Source: JACJYC01 sp964558465 (GTDB taxonomy: Bacteria; Bacteroidota; Bacteroidia; Chitinophagales; Saprospiraceae). From it: DNA of 64,000 nucleotides. The stretch is from assembly GCA_964558465.1 (NCBI GenBank), contig CAZLEF010000031.1, positions 7,654 through 71,653 on the forward strand, read 5' to 3'. Both the position numbers and the translations under genes were made by a program. Shown in pieces: positions 47,897-56,674 of the stretch (its first letter is position 1; each line of letters starts with the position of its first letter). The notes beneath the pieces were generated by a model. It was not told where the DNA came from, made no database searches, and saw only the letters and a program-made list of their open reading frames with translations.

Positions 47897-50722
47897 TCAC
47901 TCCACCACAATCCGCTCCGTCACCCGGTCCGCCCCGGTTTTGATTTCCAGGAAATAGATCCCCGGGGACAATTGTGACAGATCCAGCCGGATGGGATCGC
48001 CGGCGCCTGCAATTTCTGATTGCCGGCGGAACATCAGCCGGCCGTCAACCGAGAAAACAGCAAGGTCGGCTTGTCCGGTCATCTGGCCGGTCGAAATATA
48101 GATTTCTCCGGTGGCCGGGTTGGGGAAAGCCTTTACCTGGCTGGACGTTGGGTGCGTAAAGACCGGTTGAACATGGCCAGTCACCGGCCGGTCGCCGTTC
48201 TGATCTTCGCTGCACAGATTATATTGGTTGTTGATGCAGGCCAGCGCGCTGGTGAAATAGGTGTAAAACGGTGCGAAACTGTTGGCGAGGATCAGGTTCA
48301 CCTGGCCCATCAGGTCGTTGACGGTCGGATTGGGCGGCAGACCCTGGAAGACGATCGGATGGATATTGCATCCGACGTTGGCCAGCGGGGTATTGCCAAA
48401 ATCCGGGTGAAGGCGCAAATAGATCGAAAGGGTAATGGCTTCTCCCAGGAAGGGGTTGTTGAGCTGACCATCGCCGTTGAATGGATAGTTGGTCGGGTAA
48501 CAATTGGATCCGTCCAGGGTAAATTCGCCCCTGGGCAGACCTGCGGGTATGCCGCCCGAAGTGGGCAGCCATTCGATCAGACAGGCTGCAGCGCCGTTTT
48601 CAAGGATCAGCGATGTGCGCCCGCTCCGGCCGATCAGGATAGGGTCGCTCTGGCCGTCGCCGTCGATATCTGTATCCAGGGCGTCCTCGATCAGGCCCAG
48701 CGCGGATTTATCAATGATCTGGTTGCAGACGCTGGTATTGCCGCAGGCATCCTTGGCGGTCCATACGCGCTCCACTTTGCAGGCCCAGGAACAATCGCCC
48801 TCGATTACGGTATCCGTGAAGGTCAATTCCGGAGATAAGCCGCAGTTATCGGTGGCGGTGGCCAGGGCCGAATCCGGGATCTCTTCGCCGCAGGTGACGC
48901 TGATGTTGGCCGGACAATTGATTACCGGGGCGGTCTGATCCGGGAGAATGCTGATCGTTTGGGTGCAGGTGGTTTGGTTGCCGGAGTTGTCCTCGGCTGT
49001 CCATTCCCGTATAATGGCACGGTCGGGGCTGCAGTCTTCGCCGGTGACCGAATCCTGGAAGGAAACGGTGAACTGGCCGCAGAGATCCTCTCCAATGGCC
49101 TCTCCCAATGCCTGGGGAGAGCTGTCCTGGCCGCAACTGACCGATGCATTGGACGGGCAGGTAATGACCGGCGCCACTGCGTCCTGAACGGTGATAACGA
49201 TGGTGCAGGATGTCGAATTGCCGCTTTGATCCTGGGCGGTTGCGGTCACCGGGGTGTCGCCCACACTGAATACCGAACCGGGAGGGACGGAAAACCCGAG
49301 GTCAAAACTGCAGTTGTCGGAAGCGGAAATACCTTCCGAGAACAGAATGGAAGTGGTGCAGACTTCGGGGTCGGCCGTCCGGACAATGGAAGTCGGGCAG
49401 TTAAGGACAGGAGCGATGTTATCCAGGATACGGACCGTAACATCGCAGGATGCGGTCAGGCCGTTGGTATCTTTAATCGTGAGGGAGACCGTATCGGTCC
49501 CGATATTGGAGCAGTTGAATTCGGTGGCGCTGAGGCTGTAACTGAGGGGGCCGCCATCCGGGTCGAAACTGCCGTTGTCGGCCATGGCGACCGTAAGGGT
49601 GGCCACACCGTTTTCGTCGAGGAAAAGATCCACTTGGTTACCGGCGCATTGCGCTACGGGAGGTTGTTGTTTGAGTACACATTTATAAAGCGCAAATCCG
49701 TCGACGGTTTCACCGGTGGTTCCCCCTTCCTGGATTTGCGGGTTGCTGGTATAATTGAGGTTGGCATAACTGCCGCCGCCGCCGCCGCGACCGGTTGTTC
49801 CACCGCCGCCGCCGCCGGAGAAACCGCCGCCGCCGCCGCCTGCGCCGACACCGGATCCGCCGCCGCCAAAGCCGTAACCTCCGTCGCGGAAGGTAAAGGA
49901 AACGCAGCCTTCACTGCCGCCGCCTGCACCACCTTCCGGGAATCCGCTCTGGCCCTCGGCTACTTCGTAAAACTGACTGATATCCGTGCAGGTGATGCCG
50001 CTGCCGGCATGCCATTGTCCGCCGCCGCCGCCGGAGATCTCCAGACCGCTGATGCCGCCGGCCTGTCCGCCGCTGCCGCTCGAACCGCCCTGGCCGGGTT
50101 CAATATCTCCGTTGCCGTCGCCACCGTTCTGGGTGGCCCTGCCGCCCTGGCCCTCCTCGTTGTCCACACAGATGCCGACGATGGCGCCCTGGTAAGCGCC
50201 GCCGCCACCCCCTGCAACGGCAAGGGTCAGCCAGGTATCGCTATCGGGCGCTTTGTATAAGAACCCGGTGCCGCCGCCGCCGCCGCCGTAGGTGAAGCCG
50301 GTGCCGAGGACTGCTTCGCCGGTGCCTTTTTCACCCGCGCGGCCAACCACAAAACGCAGGGTCGAGCCGTAGGGGATCTTGCCGTCGCCGTCGCCGATCT
50401 CAAGGACCAGGAATACCGTAGCGCCCTCGCCGCCATCGGATTTGCACAAATTGCCAAGCCGGGCAAAACCGCCGTCCCCGCCCTTCAGCGTGACCTGGAT
50501 CTGCCCTACCGATGGGTCGGAAGGAACGATAAAATCCTGAAAGGTTCCGGAAAATTCAACGGTGTGCGGGGCGCCGTCGCAGACCAGTTCGGTTTGTGTC
50601 GCTCCCCGTGCGCTCCACAGGAAGGTGAAAGCTAAAAAGGCCGCCTTCAGCAGGCTCTTTGAGGTTGTGGGCGCCAATCCACCCAGGTAGCACTTTTTCA
50701 TGATCAGATTTTTTGCTGACAT
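47897..50722 (-). CDS. Giant secreted protein: ALK-like glycine-rich domain, HYR repeats, T9SS domain
   Basis: 941 residues from ATG 50722; a second ATG at 50701 (MKKCYLGG) is a likely alternative start for the signal peptide. After the signal comes a Gly-rich domain (about 45-345) with YGGGGGGTGFLYKAPDSDTWLTLAVAGGGGGAYQG and several GGGGGG runs, resembling the glycine-rich domain of metazoan ALK/LTK receptors and of some bacterial surface proteins. A cadherin/PKD-like segment (about 350-440) follows, then HYR modules (about 445-660; APVINCPANISVTCGEE, DNCGLSPELTF) and a T9SS type A sorting domain (FPNPATGEIYISTGQMTGQADLAVFSVDGRLM). It is probably exported by T9SS and may be an adhesin or matrix protein. 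Confidence 0.9.
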   Translation of the reverse strand: MSAKNLIMKKCYLGGLAPTTSKSLLKAAFLAFTFLWSARGATQTELVCDGAPHTVEFSGTFQDFIVPSDPSVGQIQVTLKGGDGGFARLGNLCKSDGGEGATVFLVLEIGDGDGKIPYGSTLRFVVGRAGEKGTGEAVLGTGFTYGGGGGGTGFLYKAPDSDTWLTLAVAGGGGGAYQGAIVGICVDNEEGQGGRATQNGGDGNGDIEPGQGGSSGSGGQAGGISGLEISGGGGGQWHAGSGITCTDISQFYEVAEGQSGFPEGGAGGGSEGCVSFTFRDGGYGFGGGGSGVGAGGGGGGFSGGGGGGTTGRGGGGGSYANLNYTSNPQIQEGGTTGETVDGFALYKCVLKQQPPVAQCAGNQVDLFLDENGVATLTVAMADNGSFDPDGGPLSYSLSATEFNCSNIGTDTVSLTIKDTNGLTASCDVTVRILDNIAPVLNCPTSIVRTADPEVCTTSILFSEGISASDNCSFDLGFSVPPGSVFSVGDTPVTATAQDQSGNSTSCTIVITVQDAVAPVITCPSNASVSCGQDSSPQALGEAIGEDLCGQFTVSFQDSVTGEDCSPDRAIIREWTAEDNSGNQTTCTQTISILPDQTAPVINCPANISVTCGEEIPDSALATATDNCGLSPELTFTDTVIEGDCSWACKVERVWTAKDACGNTSVCNQIIDKSALGLIEDALDTDIDGDGQSDPILIGRSGRTSLILENGAAACLIEWLPTSGGIPAGLPRGEFTLDGSNCYPTNYPFNGDGQLNNPFLGEAITLSIYLRLHPDFGNTPLANVGCNIHPIVFQGLPPNPTVNDLMGQVNLILANSFAPFYTYFTSALACINNQYNLCSEDQNGDRPVTGHVQPVFTHPTSSQVKAFPNPATGEIYISTGQMTGQADLAVFSVDGRLMFRRQSEIAGAGDPIRLDLSQLSPGIYFLEIKTGADRVTERIVVE

Positions 50723-50899
50723 TGCCAGAATTTGGTTAAAAATGGATCAATAAGGGCGCAGGGTCAATTGCATGAAACGGCAAATGATCGCCATCCGGCA
50801 CGCCGCCAGGCGTACCCATTGCCAAAAGGGTGATTGGAGTAATGTGAGATAAGAATGCCGACTATAGGAGGGTGTGCCGGCCTGCAACGAACCGGCGCG

Positions 50900-50907
50900 T
50901 AAAGATA
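50900..50907 (-). promoter_or_regulatory. -7 promoter box for the glycine-rich protein gene
   Basis: TATCTTTA on the minus strand resembles TAnnTTTG and lies about 180 bp before the ATG; a long leader would result. Confidence 0.35.
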
Positions 50908-50944
50908 AAAAACTTATTTGAATAAAAAACAAATATGATTTTTT

Positions 50945-51421
50945 TTAACTTTCATCCTCTTCGTCCATCATGATGTTGATGGGCCGGTTGATGCTTTCCT
51001 GCAGGGAAATAAAGGTTTCCGTTCGCTGGATGCCCTGTATCCGCTGTATTTTGTCGTGCAAAACATCCCGCAGGTGTTTCGTATCCCGGCAAACGATCCG
51101 CGCAAAGATATTGTACAGGCCCGTAGTATAGTGGGCCGCTACGATCTCCGGGATTTTTTCCAGTTCAGCCGCCACCTCATCATAAAGTGAGCTTTTGTCG
51201 AGGTAGATCCCCAGAAAAGCGGAAATGTCATATCCCAGTTTTCCGTGGTCGACCACCAGGTTGTAGCCTTTTACAATGCCGGCCTCCGACAGTTTGTTCA
51301 TCCGGACATGAATGGTCCCCCCGGACACAAACAACTCCTGTGCAATTTCGGTATAGGCCTTTTTGGCGTTTTGCATCAAAATGGCCAATATTTGTTTATC
51401 TAACTTGTCGATGTCTCTCAT
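50945..51421 (-). CDS. Lrp/AsnC family transcriptional regulator
   Basis: 158 residues, the normal size. The HTH (KLDKQILAILMQNAKKAYTEIAQELFVSGGTIHVRMNKLSEAGIVKGYN) spans about 1-58, with VDHGKLGYDISAFLGIYLDKSSLYDEVAAELEKIPEIVAAHYTTG continuing into the RAM ligand-binding domain (about 65-145). It regulates amino-acid or related metabolism; the effector is not known. Divergent from ctpA across a 266-bp AT-rich region with a clear TAACTTTG box for ctpA. Bacteroidota typically carry one or two such Lrp genes of this type (acidic end MMDEEDES). Confidence 0.95.
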   Translation of the reverse strand: MRDIDKLDKQILAILMQNAKKAYTEIAQELFVSGGTIHVRMNKLSEAGIVKGYNLVVDHGKLGYDISAFLGIYLDKSSLYDEVAAELEKIPEIVAAHYTTGLYNIFARIVCRDTKHLRDVLHDKIQRIQGIQRTETFISLQESINRPINIMMDEEDES

Positions 51422-51639
51422 GTAACCAGATTAAAATGTTCCTGGGACGACTGTAAAAGCTTTACAAATTCAGAATTAACAACAAAATTAAATTATTGAT
51501 CCATATAATTGAAAAATTTACATATTTTTTTGATTTTTTTTGAATTTTTTGCAGAAACTCGCGTGGATTTGTCCAAAAGTAGCGGTTCAACCCGTATTTT
51601 GGCAATTTATTCCTTAAACTTTCCATATCCGAATTTAGT

Positions 51640-51647
51640 TAACTTTG
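51640..51647 (+). promoter_or_regulatory. -7 promoter box for ctpA
   Basis: TAACTTTG is a perfect TAnnTTTG match 41 bp before the ctpA start codon, in the AT-rich region shared with the divergent lrp gene. Confidence 0.7.
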
Positions 51648-51687
51648 TAATTCTTCTCAATTTCGCCCGGCGAGTAAATTAAAATGT

Positions 51688-53343
51688 ATGGATCAAGATC
51701 AGCAACCCGATCTGGCAAACTGGAAAATCTGGCTTCCGCTTCTGTTGGCTGTGGCACTTGTAGCAGGCATGTTCATCGGCATGCGCCTGGAATCATCATC
51801 TCCGGTCATGGTTGTCGACGGGAATGAATTCGCTTCAGCCGGGCTGGGCCAGGGAAAAGTGGAAGAACTGATCCGTTATATTCAGGCAAAATATGTAGAT
51901 GATGTCGACAAGGACGAGTTGGTGCAACAAGCCATTGACCGCATCCTGGAAGAACTGGATCCGCACTCTAATTATATCAGCGCCGAGCAGCTCAAAGAGG
52001 TCAACGAACAGTTGGAAGGCGCCTTTGACGGCATCGGGGTAGAATTTATCGTGCTCGATGATACCGTGGTGGTGGTCACCCCTCTTTCGGGCGGGCCCGC
52101 TGAAGCCGCCGGCATCCTCGCCGGCGATAAAATTGTCAGCGTCGGCGATTCCGTCGTAGCCGGCCTCATCAACCAGAACCGGGATATCATCAACCTGCTG
52201 AGGGGCGACCGCGGCTCTGAGGTAACCATCGGCATCCTCAGGGGCCACGACCCCAACGTCCGGAAATTCACCCTGAAACGGGACAAGATCCCCATGTACA
52301 GCATGGATATCGCTTATATGCTCGACGCCAAAACAGGGTATATCAAACTCAATAAGTTCAGCGCCACCACCTACGAGGAATTCATGGAGGCGCTCGAAAA
52401 ATTGACCAAAAACGGCAAAATGGAAGACCTTGTGCTCGACCTCCGGCAAAACCCCGGCGGATACCTGCAGCAGGCGACCAATATCCTCAGCCAGTTTTTT
52501 ACGGAAAAAGACAAACTTCTGGTGTATACCGAGGGCAGGTCGGTACCCCGCAACGATTACCAGAGCTCCGGCAGGGCCATGTTCAACATCGATGATATTG
52601 TGGTGCTGATCGATGAGGGTTCTGCTTCCGCCAGCGAGATCATCGCCGGCGCTGTTCAGGACAATGCCAGGGGCGTTATCGTGGGTCGCCGTTCTTTCGG
52701 CAAAGGGCTTGTCCAGGAACAATACCCGCTGCGCGACGGCTCCGCCCTCCGGCTGACCGTCGCCCGGTACTACACGCCTTCCGGCCGGTCCATCCAGAAA
52801 CCCTACGACGACCTCGACGCCTACGAAACGGATATGATGCACCGTTTTGAAAACGGCGAACTGTCGGAAGAGACCAAAACATCTGTCATCGATTCCACCA
52901 AATACCTCACTGCCAATGGCAAAGTCGTTTACGGCGGCGGCGGAATCTATCCGGATTTTTTTGTACCCATCGATTCCGTCCTCTTCAACGAACATTACCT
53001 GGCCTTGCGCCAGCATATTCCCTCTTTCGCCTATCGTTATGCCGAAGAGCATCCCAATATTTTTCAGTCGTACGACCTCAAAGGATTTACCCGGGATTTT
53101 GTAGTGAGCGAATCGATCTTTCAGGCCTTCATTTCCTATGCGGCCACCCGCGATGTAAAAGTATCTGCCAAAGACCTGAACCGCATCAGACCGGAGATCA
53201 AACGGTTTATCAAAGCGCGCCTGGCACGCCAGAAATTTGGCGAAGAAGGGTTCTTCACGGTGTTTAACCGCGATGACAATTCCATTAAAAAAGCCCTGGA
53301 GGTGTTGGGAAATCCGGATCCGATGGTGTTGCTGAAGAATTAA
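51688..53343 (+). CDS. ctpA: C-terminal processing peptidase, S41 family
   Basis: 551 residues. An N-terminal membrane anchor (WKIWLPLLLAVALVAGMFIGMR) is followed by a PDZ domain (about 110-200; GVEFIVLDDTVVVVTPLSGGPAEAAGILAGDKIVSVGD). The protease core has the Ser nucleophile in IDEGSASASEIIAGA and the Lys base in GRRSFGKGLVQEQYPL. A C-terminal helical extension completes the product. Such proteases process or degrade periplasmic proteins and may act in envelope maintenance. Two ATG codons lie close together (51684 and 51688); the second is in frame. The stop codon overlaps that of the convergent DNA methyltransferase gene. Confidence 0.95.
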   Translation: MDQDQQPDLANWKIWLPLLLAVALVAGMFIGMRLESSSPVMVVDGNEFASAGLGQGKVEELIRYIQAKYVDDVDKDELVQQAIDRILEELDPHSNYISAEQLKEVNEQLEGAFDGIGVEFIVLDDTVVVVTPLSGGPAEAAGILAGDKIVSVGDSVVAGLINQNRDIINLLRGDRGSEVTIGILRGHDPNVRKFTLKRDKIPMYSMDIAYMLDAKTGYIKLNKFSATTYEEFMEALEKLTKNGKMEDLVLDLRQNPGGYLQQATNILSQFFTEKDKLLVYTEGRSVPRNDYQSSGRAMFNIDDIVVLIDEGSASASEIIAGAVQDNARGVIVGRRSFGKGLVQEQYPLRDGSALRLTVARYYTPSGRSIQKPYDDLDAYETDMMHRFENGELSEETKTSVIDSTKYLTANGKVVYGGGGIYPDFFVPIDSVLFNEHYLALRQHIPSFAYRYAEEHPNIFQSYDLKGFTRDFVVSESIFQAFISYAATRDVKVSAKDLNRIRPEIKRFIKARLARQKFGEEGFFTVFNRDDNSIKKALEVLGNPDPMVLLKN

Positions 53344-53825
53344 AACAAACTTCCCTGTTTGGCAAAACTTTTCGGGTTTTCCAATTCCAGCAACTTTCGC
53401 TTCATCTCCAACCCGTAATAATACCCGTGTAATTCGCCGCTTTTGGCGATCACCCGGTGGCAGGGGACGATGATCGCGACCGGGTTGTTGCGGTTGGCCT
53501 GGCCCACGGCCCGGATGGCCTTCAGGTCGCCCAGCCGTTCGGCGATCGCGGAGTAGGAGGTGGTATGACCGTAAGGAATGGTCCGGAGTTCGCGCCAGAC
53601 CATTTTGTTGAATTCGGTAGCGCCGCTCCAATCCAGTCGAAGGTCAAATTCGGTGCGGCAGCCTTTGAAATATTCATCCAGTTGCCGGATGCAGTCGTGC
53701 AGCAATTCCGGGATCGGGCCGGCCGGACAAGGGGTCTTGCCCACAAATTTGACGGATGAAATACCCCACTCGCTCCCTGTGATCTCCAGACAGCCGAAGG
53801 GCGATAGAAAATGGGTTTGTACCAT
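53340..53825 (-). CDS. ogt: Methylated-DNA--[protein]-cysteine S-methyltransferase
   Basis: 161 residues from ATG 53825 (MVQTHFLSPFGCLEI). It repairs O6-methylguanine by irreversible transfer to Cys122 in the active-site motif VPCHRV. Also visible: the helix-turn-helix DNA-binding part IPYGHTTSYSAIAERLGDLKAIRAVGQANRNNP, which is typical. No AraC-like Ada domain is present. Upstream, the same frame stays open through the GATTGGTTC array and would read as SNQSNQSNQ; I treat this as noncoding. The gene ends in a 3-bp overlap with the convergent ctpA stop. Confidence 0.95.
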   Translation of the reverse strand: MVQTHFLSPFGCLEITGSEWGISSVKFVGKTPCPAGPIPELLHDCIRQLDEYFKGCRTEFDLRLDWSGATEFNKMVWRELRTIPYGHTTSYSAIAERLGDLKAIRAVGQANRNNPVAIIVPCHRVIAKSGELHGYYYGLEMKRKLLELENPKSFAKQGSLF

Positions 53826-53862
53826 TTCACTGGATTTTGCCTCCAAATTTAAAAAAAAAATG

Positions 53863-54014
53863 GATTGATTCGATTGGTTCGATTGGTTCGATTGGTTCGA
53901 TTGATTCGATTGATCCGATTGGTTCGATTGGAACGTCACGCCTCGGCGTGGTCGAATCAACAAATCAACAAATCAACGACTTGCCACGCCACAGGCGTGG
54001 AATCAACAAATCAA
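53863..54014. repeat. GATTGGTTC array plus CACGCC palindromes and ATCAACAA octamers
   Basis: About seven 9-bp units GATTGGTTC/GATTGATTC (53863-53931) are followed by CACGCCTCGGCGTG (53937-53950), ATCAACAA octamers (53955-53977), CCACGCCACAGGCGTGG (53984-54000) and further octamers to 54014. It lies between the divergent ogt and ABC-exporter genes, hence in both promoter regions. Composition is the same as the 9519-9662 array. Confidence 0.9.
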
Positions 54015-54099
54015 CCCTTCCCCCCAATCGAATTTGGAACTAAATCCCCCCTTTGCAGGTTTCTACCAAAGGACTCAAAATCCGGCGCCACGACTGCTC

Positions 54100-55884
54100 A
54101 TGAAAAAGAAATTCTCCTCTTCCGCAAATCCTTACCTTTCACTGTTGCGCACCGCCTGGATTTATGCCAGGGGGCAGCGCAGGAAATACCTGGCCATTTA
54201 CGGCTTGTTTGCGCTCAGCAATGTGGCCATGTCGATGTACCCGGTCATTTGGGGTTTATTTATCAACCAGTTGCAGAAGGAAGGCATCGATGCGCTGCGG
54301 TCAGCATGGATCTACGGGGCTGCCTACCTGCTGATCAATGTCCTGGATTGGGCAGCCCACGGCCCAGCCCGGGTCATGGAGCGCGAACTGGCCTTTGACC
54401 TGAGCCGCAATTTCCTGCAGGAGTTGTATCATAAAACCCTGCGCCTGCCCGTAACTTGGCATCAGGACCACCACAGTGGCGCTACCATCAACCGGGTCCG
54501 GAAAGCTTATGAGGCTTTGAAATCGTTTTTCGACACGGGTTTTATGTACTTCCAGACGCTGGCCAAAATGGTATTTGCACTGGGCGCCATGGTCTGGTTT
54601 TCGCCGCTTTTCGGCGGCCTGGCCCTGCTGATGGGATGCCTGGTGGTATTCATTATTCTCAAATTTGACAAACCCATCATTACAGCGTCGAAAGAGGTCA
54701 ACGAACGCGAGCACCAGGTTTCCGCCACCTTGTTCGACAGCCTTTCCAATATCCTCACCGTCATCACGCTGCGCCTGGAGAAGCGGATGGAAAGCGGTTT
54801 GTTGGGGAAAGTGATGTCCGTTTTCCCGCCATTGCGCCAAAAGATCCGGATCAACGAGTGGAAATGGTTTACGGTCGACTCACTTGTTCACCTCATGTAT
54901 GTGATGATCGTCGTGGGTTACGTCTTCCAGAACTGGAAACCCGGCGAGGTTTTCCTGGTCGGCGGCCTGGTCACGCTGGTGGGGTATATCAACCAGTTTG
55001 CAGGGGTATTTCACAATATCGCTTGGCAGTACAGCGCCATTGTTACCTACGATACGGACATCAAAACCGCGCAGAACATCAGCGCCGCCTACGATCAGCA
55101 ACACATGCCGGAAACCGCCGAAACCCTCCCGCCGGACTGGAAAAATATCGGGATCGAAAACCTTCGGTTCGTTTACAGGGAATCCGGCGACGGCAACAAC
55201 AAACCCCAGGGGCTGCATGGCCTTTCACTCCATATCCAGCGTGGTAAACGCCTGGCGCTGATCGGCGAAAGCGGGAGCGGAAAAAGCACGCTGCTGGCCC
55301 TGCTCCGGGGGCTTTATATCCCGGAAAAAGTGGATGTAAACCTGGACGGCAACCGGATCGAATTCGGACAGATATCCGGCAATGTGACGCTTTTTCCGCA
55401 AGAACCGGAGATCTTTGAAAACACGATCGCTTATAACATTACCCTGGGCCTGCCGTTCGAAAAGGAAGAAATTGAACGGGTTTGCGAGATCGCTCATTTC
55501 CGGGAAGTGATCGGCCAATTGCCCAAGGGCCTTGAGTCGAATATCCAGGAAAAAGGCGTCAACCTGTCGGGTGGCCAAAAGCAGCGGCTCGCCCTGGCTC
55601 GCGGCGTGCTGGCGGCCCGCGACAGCCATATCGTTCTGCTCGATGAGCCGACCAGCAGCGTCGACCCCAAAACGGAATTGATGATCTACGACCGCCTTTT
55701 TGAAGAGTTCAAGGACAAAGCCATCGTTTCTTCCCTGCACCGCCTGCACCTGCTGCCCAGGTTCGATTATATTTATGTGATGGACAACGGGCGCATCGCC
55801 GATGAGGGAACTTTTTCATCCCTTCTTGCACAAAGCGCTGTTTTTCAGGAACTTTGGCGGCACCAGGAGGAGGTGGGAGTTTGA
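54100..55884 (+). CDS. ABC exporter, fused membrane and ATPase domains
   Basis: 594 residues from ATG 54100 (MKKKFSSSANPYLSLLRTAWIYARGQ); the frame upstream is repeat or noncoding sequence. The type I exporter membrane domain has six helices (about 30-320), then an ATPase domain with Walker A GESGSGKST (about 389-397), signature LSGGQKQRLALARG (from about 489) and Walker B HIVLLDEPTSS. It works as a homodimer or with an unlinked partner; substrate could be lipid, drug or peptide. The stop codon TGA coincides with the first bases of the GATTGATGC array downstream. There is no clear operon partner. Confidence 0.93.
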   Translation: MKKKFSSSANPYLSLLRTAWIYARGQRRKYLAIYGLFALSNVAMSMYPVIWGLFINQLQKEGIDALRSAWIYGAAYLLINVLDWAAHGPARVMERELAFDLSRNFLQELYHKTLRLPVTWHQDHHSGATINRVRKAYEALKSFFDTGFMYFQTLAKMVFALGAMVWFSPLFGGLALLMGCLVVFIILKFDKPIITASKEVNEREHQVSATLFDSLSNILTVITLRLEKRMESGLLGKVMSVFPPLRQKIRINEWKWFTVDSLVHLMYVMIVVGYVFQNWKPGEVFLVGGLVTLVGYINQFAGVFHNIAWQYSAIVTYDTDIKTAQNISAAYDQQHMPETAETLPPDWKNIGIENLRFVYRESGDGNNKPQGLHGLSLHIQRGKRLALIGESGSGKSTLLALLRGLYIPEKVDVNLDGNRIEFGQISGNVTLFPQEPEIFENTIAYNITLGLPFEKEEIERVCEIAHFREVIGQLPKGLESNIQEKGVNLSGGQKQRLALARGVLAARDSHIVLLDEPTSSVDPKTELMIYDRLFEEFKDKAIVSSLHRLHLLPRFDYIYVMDNGRIADEGTFSSLLAQSAVFQELWRHQEEVGV

Positions 55885-56141
55885 TTCAATTGATGCGATT
55901 GATACGATTGATGCGATTGATGCGATTGGAAACGGAGGCCATCGCATCCTCAAATCCTCACATCCTCCCCATAGGACTCTCCATAGGAGTTCTATGAACC
56001 TTTGGAGGATTCTTCGCATCAACTACGCGTACCGCGTGGCAGGCCGAATCAACAAATCAACCACGCGTACCGCGTGGCACGCATATCAACAAATCAACCA
56101 CGCGTACCGCGTGGCACGCATATCAACAAATCAACAAATAA
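55882..56141. repeat. GATTGATGC array, then CCACGCGTACCGCGTGG/ATCAACAA units, starting at a stop codon
   Basis: GATTGATGC 9-mers (55882-55930) begin at the ABC-exporter stop codon. After a stretch with CATCCTCAAATCCTCA words and CCATAGGA repeats come three copies of the palindrome (C)ACGCGTACCGCGTGG, each followed by ATCAACAAATCAA octamers. Two of these are an exact 37-bp tandem (56061-56097 and 56098-56134). CTTAGTGTT words at 56160-56180 are the complement of the AACACTAAG unit. Confidence 0.9.
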
Positions 56142-56208
56142 TTCGAACTGTTGACTGACCACTTAGTGTTCCTAAGTGTCCTCAGTAGTAAAAAAAATCA
56201 AAAAAAAC

Positions 56209-56243
56209 TTGCACTATAAAATAATTCATCGTAATATTGCGAT
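56209..56243 (+). promoter_or_regulatory. arsR promoter with palindromic operator
   Basis: TTG (56209-56211) and TAATATTG (56232-56239), 20 bp apart, form a -33/-7 pair. The -7 box is inside the near-palindrome ATCGTAATATTGCGAT (56228-56243), which ends 5 bp before the arsR ATG. This is where an ArsR protein would block its own promoter. An almost identical site is found 400 bp downstream. Confidence 0.6.
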
Positions 56244-56248
56244 TAAAT

Positions 56249-56566
56249 ATGGGAAAAACAAAATCAGCACTCTTTACCGAACGGCATAACCGGCTGGCGC
56301 AATTGGCAAAGGCCCTGGCTCACCCGGCCAGGATTGCTATCCTGGAAGCGCTCGTGCGCAGGGGGGCTTGTGTTTGCGGCGATATTGTGGATGAATTGCC
56401 GTTGTCGCAGGCTACCGTTTCCCAACACCTGAAAGCGATGAAGGAAGCCGGGCTGATCAAGGGAGAGATAGAAGGACAATTTACCTGTTATTGTGTCGAC
56501 CGGCAGGCTTGTCAGGAAGCCTGGCAGACGTTGGGGGGGGTATTGGAGAAGGCCGGGTGTTGCTGA
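56249..56566 (+). CDS. ArsR/SmtB family transcriptional repressor
   Basis: 105 residues from ATG 56249 (MGKTKSALFTERHNRLAQLAKALAHPARIAILEALVRR). The winged helix is typical (DELPLSQATVSQHLKAMKEAGLIKGEIEGQFTCYCVD). The alpha3-type CVCGDIVDEL carries two Cys (CVC) at the position of the classic arsenic/antimony site, and further Cys occur in TCYC and at the C-terminal AGCC. It is therefore probably thiol- or metal-sensing, although the inducer is not proven. An operator overlaps its own promoter, and a second copy of that operator stands before a small Cys-rich peptide gene. A terminator follows the stop. Confidence 0.9.
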   Translation: MGKTKSALFTERHNRLAQLAKALAHPARIAILEALVRRGACVCGDIVDELPLSQATVSQHLKAMKEAGLIKGEIEGQFTCYCVDRQACQEAWQTLGGVLEKAGCC

Positions 56567-56575
56567 TGCCGGCCA

Positions 56576-56616
56576 GGCTCCTGAGCGTAGCCGAAGGAGC
56601 CGGAAGGCTTTTTTTT
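56576..56616 (+). terminator. Rho-independent terminator of arsR built on a REP-like stem
   Basis: GGCTCCT (56576-56582) pairs with AGGAGCC (56595-56601) around GAGCGTAGCCGA, extended by CC/GG on the outside, and is followed after GGAAGGC by eight Ts (56609-56616). The stem-loop is the same GAGCGTAGCCGAAGG-type REP module seen elsewhere. Confidence 0.75.
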
Positions 56617-56627
56617 AACACCTATTC

Positions 56628-56643
56628 ATCGTAATATAACGAT
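56628..56643 (+). promoter_or_regulatory. Second ArsR-type operator, upstream of the micropeptide gene
   Basis: ATCGTAATATAACGAT differs in two central bases from the operator before arsR, and the shared flank extends to TTCATCGTAATAT..CGATT. It lies 32 bp before the micropeptide ATG and overlaps the position of a -7 box. Confidence 0.55.
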
Positions 56644-56674
56644 TTATTATTTCACTTTTTAAATTTATCAAGCT

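Noticed and set aside
48959..50260. 433-codon plus-strand frame opposite the glycine-rich/HYR gene
   Set aside because: Low-complexity antisense of Gly codons (Ala/Thr/Gly string); no domain.
51835..53631. 598-codon minus-strand frame across ctpA
   Set aside because: Antisense of ctpA, which has a promoter, membrane anchor, PDZ and catalytic motifs.
53826..53963. N-terminal extension of the ogt product with SNQSNQSNQ
   Set aside because: It is only the translated GATTGGTTC array; the ATG at 53825 gives a normal product.
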